The notes under the pieces are model-generated. The model ran no database searches, had not been told where the DNA came from, and saw only the letters and a program-made list of their open reading frames with translations. The position numbers were made by a program, and so were the translations under genes. Positions 53,307-61,611 of a stretch of 64,000 nt of DNA are shown piece by piece (positions within the stretch are counted from its first letter, which is position 1; every line of letters starts with the position of its first letter). The stretch is from an uncultured Bacteroidales bacterium. Lineage in GTDB: Bacteria; Bacteroidota; Bacteroidia; Bacteroidales; Paludibacteraceae. The stretch covers positions 48,742 through 112,741 of the forward strand of contig CAKULK010000008.1 of the NCBI GenBank assembly GCA_934667275.1, written 5' to 3'.

Positions 53307-55292
53307 ATGGCAACAAAACAAGCAACAGGAGTCATTACGCCTGAGATGGCGAAGATTCCGGCAGGTCCATTGGAGAAGAAATGGACAAACTACAAAGACC
53401 ATCAGAAACTGGTCAACCCTGCCAACAAACGTAAAATCGACATTATCGTTGTAGGTACCGGTTTGGCAGGTGCATCGGCTGCAGCCTCTTTGGCAGAGAT
53501 GGGCTTCAACGTACTCAACTTCTGTATTCAAGACTCGCCCCGTCGTGCGCACTCGATTGCCGCACAGGGTGGTATCAACGCTGCGAAGAACTATCAGAAC
53601 GACGGCGACTCTATCTACCGCCTCTATTATGATACCATCAAGGGCGGCGACTACCGTGCTCGCGAGGCAAACGTATATCGTTTGGCAGAAGTGAGCAACA
53701 ACATCATCGACCAGTGCGTGGCACAGGGTGTTCCTTTCGCACGCGAATACGGCGGATTGCTCGACAACCGTTCTTTCGGTGGCGCACAGGTAAGTCGTAC
53801 TTTCTATGCCAAAGGTCAGACCGGACAACAGTTGCTGCTCGGCGCATACTCGGCACTGAGTCGTCAGATTGGCAAGGGCAAAGTGAAGATGTACAACCGT
53901 CACGAAATGCTTGATATTGTGATGATTAAGGACGAGAACGGTGAGGCACGCGCACGCGGTATCATTGCTCGCAACCTTATCACAGGACGTATTGAGCGTT
54001 TCTTTGCACACGCGGTAGTTATCGCTTCGGGCGGATACGGCAACACGTTCTTCCTCTCGACCAACGCGATGGCTTCCAACGGTTCGGCGGCTATGCAGAT
54101 GTATCGCCATGGGGCATACTTTGCCAACCCCTGCTACGCACAGATTCACCCGACCTGTATTCCGAAGCACGGTGATTTCCAATCGAAACTGACCCTGATG
54201 TCGGAGTCGTTGCGTAACGACGGACGTATCTGGGTACCGAAAAAATTGGAAGACGCGAAGAAACTGCAAGCCGGCGAAATCAAGGGACGTGATATCCCCG
54301 AAGAGGACCGCGACTACTACTTGGAGCGTCGCTATCCCGCATTCGGTAACCTCGTTCCGCGCGACGTGGCTTCGCGTGCTGCCAAAGAGCGTTGCGACAA
54401 AGGCTACGGCGTAAACAACACGGGCTTGGCTGTGTTCCTCGATTTCTCGGACGCTATCCAACGCCTCGGCAAGGATGTAGTCGCACAGAAATACGGCAAC
54501 CTCTTCCAGATGTATGAGAAAATCGTGGACGAGAACCCCTACGAGAACCCGATGATGATATTCCCCGCTATCCACTACACGATGGGTGGTATCTGGGTTG
54601 ACTACGAACTGCAAACCAGCGTGAAGGGCTTGTTCTGTATCGGCGAGGCTAACTTCTCCGACCACGGTGCAAACCGCCTCGGTGCTTCGGCATTGATGCA
54701 AGGTCTGGCTGACGGTTACTTCGTATTGCCTTACACTATCCAAAACTACCTCTCCGACCAGATTGGTGTACCCCGTATGTCCACCGACCTGCCTGAGTTT
54801 GCAGAGGCTGAGAAGAAAGTGCAAGACAAGATTAACCGCCTGATGGCTATCCAAGGCAAACGCTCGGTGGATTCGATTCACAAAGAGTTGGGTCTCGTGA
54901 TGTGGGACTTCGTAGGTATGGGACGTACCGCAGAGGGCTTGAAGACGGCTATCGAGAAAATCGATGCTATCAAGAAAGAGTTCTGGAGCAACGTCTATAT
55001 CCCCGGCGAGGCAAGCACACTCAACAACGAGTTGGAGAAAGCACTGCGCTTGGCTGACTTCATTGAGATTGGCAAACTGATGGCACTCGACGCCCTCAAC
55101 CGTGAGGAGTCGTGTGGCGGACACTTCCGCGAGGAATATCAGACTCCCGAAGGCGAGGCACTCCGTCAGGACGACAAGTTCTCGTATGTATCCTGCTGGA
55201 AATACACCGGCGAGGACAGCGAACCCGAACTTATCAAAGAGCCCCTCGACTACGAATTCACCGAACGCAAAACCCGTAACTACAAGAGTTAA
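53307..55292 (+). CDS. frdA: Fumarate reductase / succinate dehydrogenase flavoprotein subunit
   Basis: The 661-residue protein has an N-terminal FAD-binding Rossmann motif (VVGTGLAGASAAASLAEMG), the covalent-FAD His in RRAHSIAAQGGINAAKNY, and active-site segments including HPTCIPKHGDF and DHGANRLGASALMQGLADG. It reduces fumarate (or oxidises succinate) on the cytoplasmic side. The gene is intact and at normal length for Bacteroidetes. A strong terminator-like hairpin follows 63 bp after its stop, so it is cut off from frdB, which lies 6.3 kb further on. Confidence 0.97.
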   Translation: MATKQATGVITPEMAKIPAGPLEKKWTNYKDHQKLVNPANKRKIDIIVVGTGLAGASAAASLAEMGFNVLNFCIQDSPRRAHSIAAQGGINAAKNYQNDGDSIYRLYYDTIKGGDYRAREANVYRLAEVSNNIIDQCVAQGVPFAREYGGLLDNRSFGGAQVSRTFYAKGQTGQQLLLGAYSALSRQIGKGKVKMYNRHEMLDIVMIKDENGEARARGIIARNLITGRIERFFAHAVVIASGGYGNTFFLSTNAMASNGSAAMQMYRHGAYFANPCYAQIHPTCIPKHGDFQSKLTLMSESLRNDGRIWVPKKLEDAKKLQAGEIKGRDIPEEDRDYYLERRYPAFGNLVPRDVASRAAKERCDKGYGVNNTGLAVFLDFSDAIQRLGKDVVAQKYGNLFQMYEKIVDENPYENPMMIFPAIHYTMGGIWVDYELQTSVKGLFCIGEANFSDHGANRLGASALMQGLADGYFVLPYTIQNYLSDQIGVPRMSTDLPEFAEAEKKVQDKINRLMAIQGKRSVDSIHKELGLVMWDFVGMGRTAEGLKTAIEKIDAIKKEFWSNVYIPGEASTLNNELEKALRLADFIEIGKLMALDALNREESCGGHFREEYQTPEGEALRQDDKFSYVSCWKYTGEDSEPELIKEPLDYEFTERKTRNYKS

Positions 55293-55355
55293 TCAACGCT
55301 TGTACGGTAATCCGTAGATTGTCAGTAACTCTTCTTGAGTTTCTGCAACCTCCTG

Positions 55356-55390
55356 AGATAGCGGAGGGAAACGCCCTCCGCTATCTTTTA
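55356..55390 (+). terminator. Terminator after frdA
   Basis: A 12-bp perfect stem (55357-55368 with 55374-55385) has a 5-nt loop and is followed by TTTTA. Confidence 0.8.
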
Positions 55391-55456
55391 CCTCTTAAGC
55401 GATTAACGATAACGAAACCCAAGCCCCCGTATCTCTACCTGTTCCTACCCTGCTAA

Positions 55457-55489
55457 CTACGGTAAAAACACGGCAACGAGACGGCAACG
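55457..55489. repeat. 11-bp tandem array, locus F
   Basis: CTACGGTAAAA is followed by ACACGGCAACG and AGACGGCAACG. The last two units are identical to units of locus C at 35201-35222, and both arrays are preceded by TGCTAA. The remaining bases of the 333-bp gap show nothing else I recognise. Confidence 0.75.
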
Positions 55490-55625
55490 ACGCATACTTT
55501 CACCGCACCATTCCGCAGCAACTGTCCAACGGTTTTGCGGCAACCGGACGGCAGAAAGTATCATCATTAGGATAAGCAACCGACAGACAACCATTGCCTA
55601 CAATATATAATAAGGAGACCAAGTA

Positions 55626-56042
55626 ATGGCAAAAGCGACATTGGAGGTACCGTTCAGCAGTATCAGTGGCAGGCTCTCGGGTGAAAGCGAGATATATGCC
55701 ACCACTCGTTTTGGCGAGACGGTGATTAGCACATACCCGAAGCACCGTGATCCGAAGAAGATTACGGCTCATCAGCATGCGTTGAATGCTAATTTTGCGC
55801 AAGCGGTTGCTCAAGCCAAGGTCGAACTCTCCGACCCCATCCGCCGTGCTTACTGGCAAGAGCAGTTCACCCAATACCAACGCAACCCCGCGGCTTACAC
55901 CTCTGCATCTGCTTCCGAGTCTGCTTCTTCCTCCAACAAGCCCGCAGTGCAGCCCACTTCCACGCAGCACCCTCGTTACAAGACCCTCCGTGGCTTCCTC
56001 ATCGCCCAACTAACCAAACAACTATGTGGTAAAGATGAATGA
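55626..56042 (+). CDS. Unrecognised small protein at the island's left edge
   Basis: I do not recognise this 138-residue protein. Residues 1-95 look folded and basic (VAQAKVELSDPIRRAYWQEQF). Residues about 100-117 form a Ser/Ala-rich linker, and a short basic helix ends the protein (TLRGFLIAQLTKQL). There is no signal peptide. A good purine-rich ribosome site (AAGGAG) lies 10 bp before the ATG, which is unusual for this phylum. Base composition is like the host genes, not like the A/T-rich genes that follow, so it may belong to the recipient side of the insertion. Confidence 0.65.
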   Translation: MAKATLEVPFSSISGRLSGESEIYATTRFGETVISTYPKHRDPKKITAHQHALNANFAQAVAQAKVELSDPIRRAYWQEQFTQYQRNPAAYTSASASESASSSNKPAVQPTSTQHPRYKTLRGFLIAQLTKQLCGKDE

Positions 56043-56232
56043 ATATATTTTTACATGCGAAGGGTATACAGAACCTCCTCGGGAAGGGTATTTAGTGGAA
56101 AATTGCCAAGTTTTAGGGATAGCAAATGGAAGTACCCCAGAAACAGCCAAGAAAAATCTTCTACAAGAGTGTTCGTGGATTGAGGAGTGCGGATTTGATA
56201 TTGAGAAGATAATCTGCAGACGAATTTTATAG
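56035..56232 (+). CDS. Small protein, possibly HicB-like
   Basis: The 65-residue protein (MNEYIFTCEGYTEPPREGY at the start) has a short beta-beta-alpha appearance and the phrase NCQVLGIANGSTPETAKKNLL. This is reminiscent of the partial RNase H fold of HicB antitoxins. No HicA-like partner is adjacent. The ATG at 56035 overlaps the previous stop; a GTG at 56026 is also possible. It precedes the restriction enzyme by 34 bp and is probably transcribed with it. Confidence 0.5.
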   Translation: MNEYIFTCEGYTEPPREGYLVENCQVLGIANGSTPETAKKNLLQECSWIEECGFDIEKIICRRIL

Positions 56233-56266
56233 AAGAGAATATAACCACTCAAAAGTAATTTGAATT

Positions 56267-57085
56267 ATGGATGTAGTAGATAACGAAAAAGCGATTAGAG
56301 CAATTGTAAAGTCTTCGGTTAAGACTTTTGCTGGTGCTTTTGCAGAAAAGCATTTATCACAGTTAGATAACGAAGACGGCATTATCAACAGCAAGATACA
56401 CAATGTATTTATTGCTGCGTTGGGTAGTGAAATACAGTACTATTCTGCGCTTTGTCGTTCTTTAGATAGTAGTTTAGGTAATATGTTGGAAGCTATGGCT
56501 ATCAGCATAGCAGAAATGCACTATCAGGTAACTCAACAGGTCGAGGGAGATCTTTATGAAGAGCAAACGGACTACATCGCAGAATTGTTGGAAAGTTACA
56601 AAAGTAACGAGAAAAAGCCTAAATTAGCAGACTATATTGGTATCACAAAGCAACATAATGTTGGATCTAAAAAGAACAAGCGTCATATAAGTGATTACTA
56701 TTTATACGACGAGAAGAGTGGAATGCACTACCTTATTGAATTGAAAATAGGTGGTGATTTAGACAATAAAAAGGCACGCTCAGAAAAAGAAGCATTGCTT
56801 GAGCAGTATTGTATCTTGGCTAATAGTCTCGGTTCAGAAGAGCATGTGAAAATATACTTTGCAACGGCGTATAACCGTTATGGCGAGGGAAGACCATGGA
56901 CACAAGGACGAGTGTTGCAATTCTTCGCAAAAGACGAATTGCTTATCAGTGCCGACTTTTGGAACTTAGTATGTAAATCTGATAAGGGTTACGAAATCGT
57001 ATTAGATGAATACCAAAAGTGTGCCCCCATGATTGTTGATGCCCTAAATGATATAAAAGATGCATATCTTCCCAATGTAGATTGA
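56267..57085 (+). CDS. Type II restriction endonuclease, TdeIII-like
   Basis: The 272-residue protein has the PD-(D/E)xK layout: Asp143 in ISDYYLYDEK, then Glu158-x-Lys160 in HYLIELKIGGDLDN, followed by KKARSEKEALLEQY. I recall this block as typical of the TdeIII restriction endonuclease family. The downstream IYFATAYNRYGEGRPW is likely part of the nuclease core. It cleaves unmodified DNA; the recognition sequence is not readable. Its stop abuts the methyltransferase start without a gap, which fits a restriction-modification pair. The DNA is A/T-rich, a sign of transfer. Confidence 0.75.
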   Translation: MDVVDNEKAIRAIVKSSVKTFAGAFAEKHLSQLDNEDGIINSKIHNVFIAALGSEIQYYSALCRSLDSSLGNMLEAMAISIAEMHYQVTQQVEGDLYEEQTDYIAELLESYKSNEKKPKLADYIGITKQHNVGSKKNKRHISDYYLYDEKSGMHYLIELKIGGDLDNKKARSEKEALLEQYCILANSLGSEEHVKIYFATAYNRYGEGRPWTQGRVLQFFAKDELLISADFWNLVCKSDKGYEIVLDEYQKCAPMIVDALNDIKDAYLPNVD

Positions 57086-58987
57086 ATGAACGAAGCGCAA
57101 AAGTCATATCGCATTTTGCAAGGAGATAGCCACCACTTGATCAAGTCAATCCCGGATAATAGTGTGGATTTTATTCTTACAGATCCACCCTATAATCTGG
57201 CGCAACATTCGACAGGTAATATCCCCTTGGCAGGTCGTTCTGCAATGAATAACGACCTTGCTCCATGGGATTTGATAGAGTTCAAACCAGAAGAGTGGAT
57301 AGACGACTTTATACGCATACTGAAACCGAATGGCAATTTGTTCATTTTTACATCATACAATCAAATTGGCAAGTGGTACAATCTGTTAGACCATAAGTTT
57401 GATGCTACCAACTTTATGGTGTGGCATAAGACGAATCCTGCCCCAAAAGTATTCAAGGCAGGCTTCTTGAATAGTTGCGAAATGATTTACACTTGCTGGA
57501 ACAAAGGACATGTTTGGAATTTTATCAACCAAGCCGAGATGCATAACTTTTTGGAGAGTAGTATTTGCATGTATCCGGAGAGACTGAGAGATCCAAAACA
57601 TCCGGCACAAAAACCGGTTGCTATCCTAAAGAAACTAATTACCATAGCGAGTAACGAAGAGGCTGTTGTCTTTGATCCGTTTATGGGAGTTGGTTCAACA
57701 GGAGTTGCAGCCATTGAATTAAATCGTAAATTTATAGGTTTTGAAATTAGCCCTCAGTATTTCAAAGCCGCAGAGAATAGGTTAGAAAATATAAGTATGC
57801 AACTAACGCTTTTTGCAGAACAAAAGAAAACAAAGCAATCGTCTGTAGTCAGTACAGAACTCAAACCAATAATAAAGTGGCCGGGTGGTAAAGAAAAAGA
57901 GTTGTCCCATATCAAATTGCATGCACCACAACGATTTGAGAACTATTATGAACCGTTTGTTGGGGGAGGCTCTGTATTCACTGCATTTGATGCCAAACAT
58001 CTGTATATCAATGACAAATCAAGTGAACTTATTGCACTATATAGATACATATCCAATCAAGATCAGAGGTTCTTTTTGTGGATAGAGGATATAATGCAAG
58101 CATGGAAAAATACGCTTCAGTATGTAGCACAACACAATGAACTATGTGCTTGGTATAAACAATTTCGAAATGATGAAATCAATGAGTTAGGTATAAAGGG
58201 GAAGTTACATTTATTTGTCAAGTCGGAAATTCATAATATCGATGCACTATTACCGAGTACTTTTGATTGGCAAAGAGAAACTTTGTGCAAGGAAATTGAT
58301 AAATGCCTTACACATAAGGTTATACGCATGAAAAAGATAGAAAAGGAACGCAAAGAAATGCCGGAGCAAGATATCTTTGATAATATCGAAACAGCATATA
58401 CTAGTGCGCTCTATACTTATTTTCGCGCACTTTATAACGATAAGCAGTTGTGTGAAGCAAATCTGCAACTTTCGACGGCATTATTTGTATTCTTACGAAA
58501 CTATGCGTATAGTGGTATGTTTCGCTACAATGACAAAGGTGAGTTTAATGTACCATATGGGGGAATTAGTTACAATCACAAACTAATGCAAGCAAAAGTA
58601 GACTACTATCACTCTGATTTATTATTAGAGCATTTGGCTAAAACTACTATCGATAATCTTGATTTCTTAGATTTCTTCCGCAAGCATAGTCCAACGGAAA
58701 AAGACTTTGTATTTCTTGATCCTCCGTATGATACAGAGTTTTCAACTTATGCACAAAATGAATTTACGCAAGCAGACCAAAAACGCCTTGCTGACTATCT
58801 TTGCGAAGAATGTAAGGCAAAGTGGCAACTTGTGATCAAGTATACTCCGTTTATCTATAGTCTTTACGACCGTGAGGGAATAATTATACAAAAATTTGAC
58901 AAAAAGTACTTGGTCTCTTTTATGAACCGAAACGACAAAGATGTTGAACACTTGATTATTACGAACTACAAGGATAAATTCGATTGA
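57086..58987 (+). CDS. Two-domain DNA methyltransferase (beta-class plus Dam-like alpha-class)
   Basis: The 633-residue protein contains two complete amino-methyltransferase domains. Residues 1-240 are beta class: DPPYN at 33-37 comes before the SAM-binding DPFMGVGSTG at 197-206. Residues about 262-633 are a D12/Dam-like alpha-class domain: KWPGGK at 264-269, PFVGGGS at 290-296, then DPPYD at 545-549. Both signatures suggest N6-adenine methylation, so each domain may protect one strand of an asymmetric site. It directly follows the restriction gene. The length fits a fusion, and no frameshift is seen between the domains. Confidence 0.88.
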   Translation: MNEAQKSYRILQGDSHHLIKSIPDNSVDFILTDPPYNLAQHSTGNIPLAGRSAMNNDLAPWDLIEFKPEEWIDDFIRILKPNGNLFIFTSYNQIGKWYNLLDHKFDATNFMVWHKTNPAPKVFKAGFLNSCEMIYTCWNKGHVWNFINQAEMHNFLESSICMYPERLRDPKHPAQKPVAILKKLITIASNEEAVVFDPFMGVGSTGVAAIELNRKFIGFEISPQYFKAAENRLENISMQLTLFAEQKKTKQSSVVSTELKPIIKWPGGKEKELSHIKLHAPQRFENYYEPFVGGGSVFTAFDAKHLYINDKSSELIALYRYISNQDQRFFLWIEDIMQAWKNTLQYVAQHNELCAWYKQFRNDEINELGIKGKLHLFVKSEIHNIDALLPSTFDWQRETLCKEIDKCLTHKVIRMKKIEKERKEMPEQDIFDNIETAYTSALYTYFRALYNDKQLCEANLQLSTALFVFLRNYAYSGMFRYNDKGEFNVPYGGISYNHKLMQAKVDYYHSDLLLEHLAKTTIDNLDFLDFFRKHSPTEKDFVFLDPPYDTEFSTYAQNEFTQADQKRLADYLCEECKAKWQLVIKYTPFIYSLYDREGIIIQKFDKKYLVSFMNRNDKDVEHLIITNYKDKFD

Positions 58988-59033
58988 TTATGAGAATAAG
59001 ATAACCATAGGTTGCCTGTCGGGTGAACTCTTA

Positions 59034-60278
59034 TTGAGAAATCAAGTACTGAACCCCATAACTCTACAAACATTTATGATGCAAAAGAAACAAGCAATAA
59101 AGCAAAATGCCAAAAATATTATGTTAGCCCATTCTAAAGCAAAGGTGGACTTCTATCAGGCATACCTAACTCGTTACCTTAGCATCATGTCTGTTTCTAA
59201 ATACTTCAACACAATTAATATATTTGATGTTTTTTGTGGACGAGGTGAATATGAAGATGGAGGCATAGGAAGTCCTATTCGCGCGATACAAACAATAATG
59301 GATATCAAGCAAGCAAGACCATATGACTCGCTATGCATAAATTTATTCTTAAATGATGCTGAAAAGGAATATATAGAACGTGTTAGACAATATGTAGAAG
59401 AACATTTGCCAGACCATAAATTATACTGTAATGTTCATTATTACAACTGTAAGGCGAATGAACTATTTGTGAAAATTTGTAAGTTTGTATCACAGACAAA
59501 TGCCAATGCACGTAATTTTATTTTTGTAGATCCATACGGCTACAAAGATATCAATCGTAACACCTTGGTAAACATGATGAGTAATGGAAAAACAGAGATT
59601 CTATTGTTTTTACCTATTTCATTTATGCATCGTTTTCGTAGTTACGCTTTCCATACAGATGCAAACAAGGGTGCACAACGACTAAAAGAATTTATATCAG
59701 AGTTTTTTCCACCAACTCATCCAGTATGCTTAGAGGAAGAAATGGATGTTTTAGAATATATAGATGCGTTGACAGAAGCTTTTTCATTTAATAATCAGTA
59801 TTATACAACTAATTATTTTATAGAACGTGATGCTCATAATTACTTTGCTTTGTTTTTTATAGGTAATAACCTATTAGGTCTGCAAAAAGCAGTAGAAACA
59901 AAATGGGCATTGGATGCTGAGTTTGGTAGAGGCTTCCGTCAATCAGAAAAGCAAAATACTCAGACGAGACTGTTTGATGAATGGTTTGAGAAAGAGAACG
60001 AGAATAAATTATTGAATGCTCTTAAAGATAAATTATTGGGTTATTTATCAAGCAAAGAACGTTCTAATGCGGAACTATATGAGTATATTTTGCGTATAGG
60101 TTATACACCTACTCACGCCAATAATGTGTTGAGAGATTTGCAGATTAACGATCGAATCTGTGTAAATCGATGTGATAATAAAAATGTCCGGCGAGGATGC
60201 TTTTACCTTAGTTATCAAGATGCTAAAGATAAAAGTTTACCCAAGGCAATTATAAAGTTGAAACATGAGGACTACTAA
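59034..60278 (+). CDS. tcmP: Three-Cys-motif partner protein TcmP
   Basis: The 414-residue protein has TcmP features: INIFDVFCGRGEYEDGGIGSP near residue 63, NFIFVDPYGYKDIN near 162, and FLPISFMHRF. A helical C-terminal region may hold a winged helix (SSKERSNAELYEYILRIGYT). TcmP proteins occur next to genes with a CxxxxxxCxxC motif, as here. Function is unknown. The frame starts with TTG at 59034; ATG codons at 59076 and 59079 are alternatives. It overlaps the next gene by 14 bases. Confidence 0.75.
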   Translation: MRNQVLNPITLQTFMMQKKQAIKQNAKNIMLAHSKAKVDFYQAYLTRYLSIMSVSKYFNTINIFDVFCGRGEYEDGGIGSPIRAIQTIMDIKQARPYDSLCINLFLNDAEKEYIERVRQYVEEHLPDHKLYCNVHYYNCKANELFVKICKFVSQTNANARNFIFVDPYGYKDINRNTLVNMMSNGKTEILLFLPISFMHRFRSYAFHTDANKGAQRLKEFISEFFPPTHPVCLEEEMDVLEYIDALTEAFSFNNQYYTTNYFIERDAHNYFALFFIGNNLLGLQKAVETKWALDAEFGRGFRQSEKQNTQTRLFDEWFEKENENKLLNALKDKLLGYLSSKERSNAELYEYILRIGYTPTHANNVLRDLQINDRICVNRCDNKNVRRGCFYLSYQDAKDKSLPKAIIKLKHEDY

Positions 60279-61023
60279 AATTGAATGGACTGAACGAACA
60301 TGGAATCCCGTTACTGGCTGTACAAAACAATCAATAGGTTGTGTACATTGTTATGCGGAAGCTATGGCTCGTAGGCTAACAGCAATGGGAAATCCTAAAT
60401 ATATAAATGGATTCAAACCTACCATACACCCGACTGAACTTGCTGTTCCTTACCATTGGCGTAAGGGATGTAAGATATTTGTTTGTTCAATGTCTGATCT
60501 TTTTCACCCAGATGTTCCATTTGAGTTTATAGACCAAGTAATGAAGACAATAATAGAAACCCCACAACATCACTATCAAATACTAACAAAACGAGCAGAA
60601 AGAATGGCTGAGTATTTTAGAGGAAATATCGTTCCTTCAAATGCGTGGATTGGAGTTACTATTGAAAATGAATCTACCAAACAGCGTATGAATACTCTGA
60701 AAAGTATCCAATGCGATTCTATCAAATTTCTCAGTTGCGAACCCCTTTTGGGAGACTTAGGAGAAACTGATTTCTCTGGTATAGATTGGATCATTGTTGG
60801 TGGTGAGAGTGGACCTTTTGCAAGACCAATGCAATCTGAGTGGGTTCATAATATATATGCACAAGCAAAAAAACAAAAGGTGGCATTTTTTTTCAAACAA
60901 TGGGGAACATGGGGAGCAGATGGAATAAGGCGTAGCAAACATGCTAATGGAAAATTGTTAAATGGTAAAATTATACAAGAGATGCCAGATTATATAGCAA
61001 ATTGTAATCGGGAAGCAAAATAG
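60265..61023 (+). CDS. Three-Cys-motif protein (DUF5131, phage Gp37/Gp68 family)
   Basis: The 252-residue protein begins TTKIEWTERTWNPVTGCTKQ and has Cys19, Cys26 and Cys29 (C-x6-C-x2-C), the radical-SAM-like cluster motif of the Gp37/Gp68 family. KIFVCSMSDLFHPDVP, HYQILTKRAERM and FLSCEPLLGDL follow, all typical of DUF5131. It starts inside tcmP, so the two are translationally coupled. The family is found in phages and mobile DNA; its reaction is not established. It probably binds an iron-sulfur cluster. Confidence 0.88.
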   Translation: MRTTKIEWTERTWNPVTGCTKQSIGCVHCYAEAMARRLTAMGNPKYINGFKPTIHPTELAVPYHWRKGCKIFVCSMSDLFHPDVPFEFIDQVMKTIIETPQHHYQILTKRAERMAEYFRGNIVPSNAWIGVTIENESTKQRMNTLKSIQCDSIKFLSCEPLLGDLGETDFSGIDWIIVGGESGPFARPMQSEWVHNIYAQAKKQKVAFFFKQWGTWGADGIRRSKHANGKLLNGKIIQEMPDYIANCNREAK

Positions 61024-61054
61024 GAATGAAACAAGCAACGAGGGAAAATTGAAT

Positions 61055-61558
61055 ATGGAGTTGCATATTGTAGAATACAAACAATTATGGCGTGACGAAT
61101 TTCTAAAAGAGATTTGTGGCTTTGCTAATGCACAAGGCGGTACGCTTTATATTGGTATCGACGATAAAGGAGATGTTGTTGGCTTGCAACACGCACAAAA
61201 ACTATTTTGGGGTAGAGGCATCCAGCAAGTGCAGAAATCATTCCAAAGTATCAACCTACCGGCCCCACTATTTGAGGATAAGTTTGATGGCACATCTGTG
61301 GCAATCTATAGGAATAATAGATTGGAAAAAGTGCAAAATGGCACGAAAGATGGCACGAAAGAACTAACTGATAGACAGAGTGTTATAGTTGGACTACTAT
61401 ACCAAAATGGCACGATAAACATACCCACTTTGGCACGAATGGTGAATGCCGGTGAAAGAACTGTCAAACGCGACCTGTCTATTCTGCAACAGAGGGGGTA
61501 CATTGAGCGTGTGAATGGACGGAAAGACGGATTTTGGAAAGTCGTGTATATGCAATAA
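61055..61558 (+). CDS. AlbA_2 (Schlafen-like) domain protein with winged helix, internally shortened
   Basis: About 167 residues. The first 50 are the start of an AlbA_2 domain (VEYKQLWRDEFLKEICGFANAQGGTLYIGIDD). At about residue 52 the sequence passes straight to FWGRGIQQVQKSFQSINLP, which in full-length relatives of 400-500 residues lies in the C-terminal ATPase-like part. It ends in a winged helix (IPTLARMVNAGERTVKRDLSIL). The frame is open, so an in-frame internal deletion is the best reading. I chose the ATG at 61055; a TTG lies two codons before it. It is the last gene before frdB. Confidence 0.7.
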   Translation: MELHIVEYKQLWRDEFLKEICGFANAQGGTLYIGIDDKGDVVGLQHAQKLFWGRGIQQVQKSFQSINLPAPLFEDKFDGTSVAIYRNNRLEKVQNGTKDGTKELTDRQSVIVGLLYQNGTINIPTLARMVNAGERTVKRDLSILQQRGYIERVNGRKDGFWKVVYMQ

Positions 61559-61611
61559 CATAGTAATCAAATAATAAACTAAATACAAACAACCAAATTA
61601 ATTTAACTAAG

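Noticed and set aside
53292..55124. Minus-strand open frame of 610 codons opposite frdA
   Set aside because: frdA is unmistakable on the plus strand; the antisense frame is composed of its complementary codons and has no motif.
55293..61611. Prophage or integrative element as the carrier of the defence island
   Set aside because: There is no integrase, transposase, tRNA attachment duplication or inverted terminal repeat that I can see; DUF5131 alone is not enough to call a prophage.
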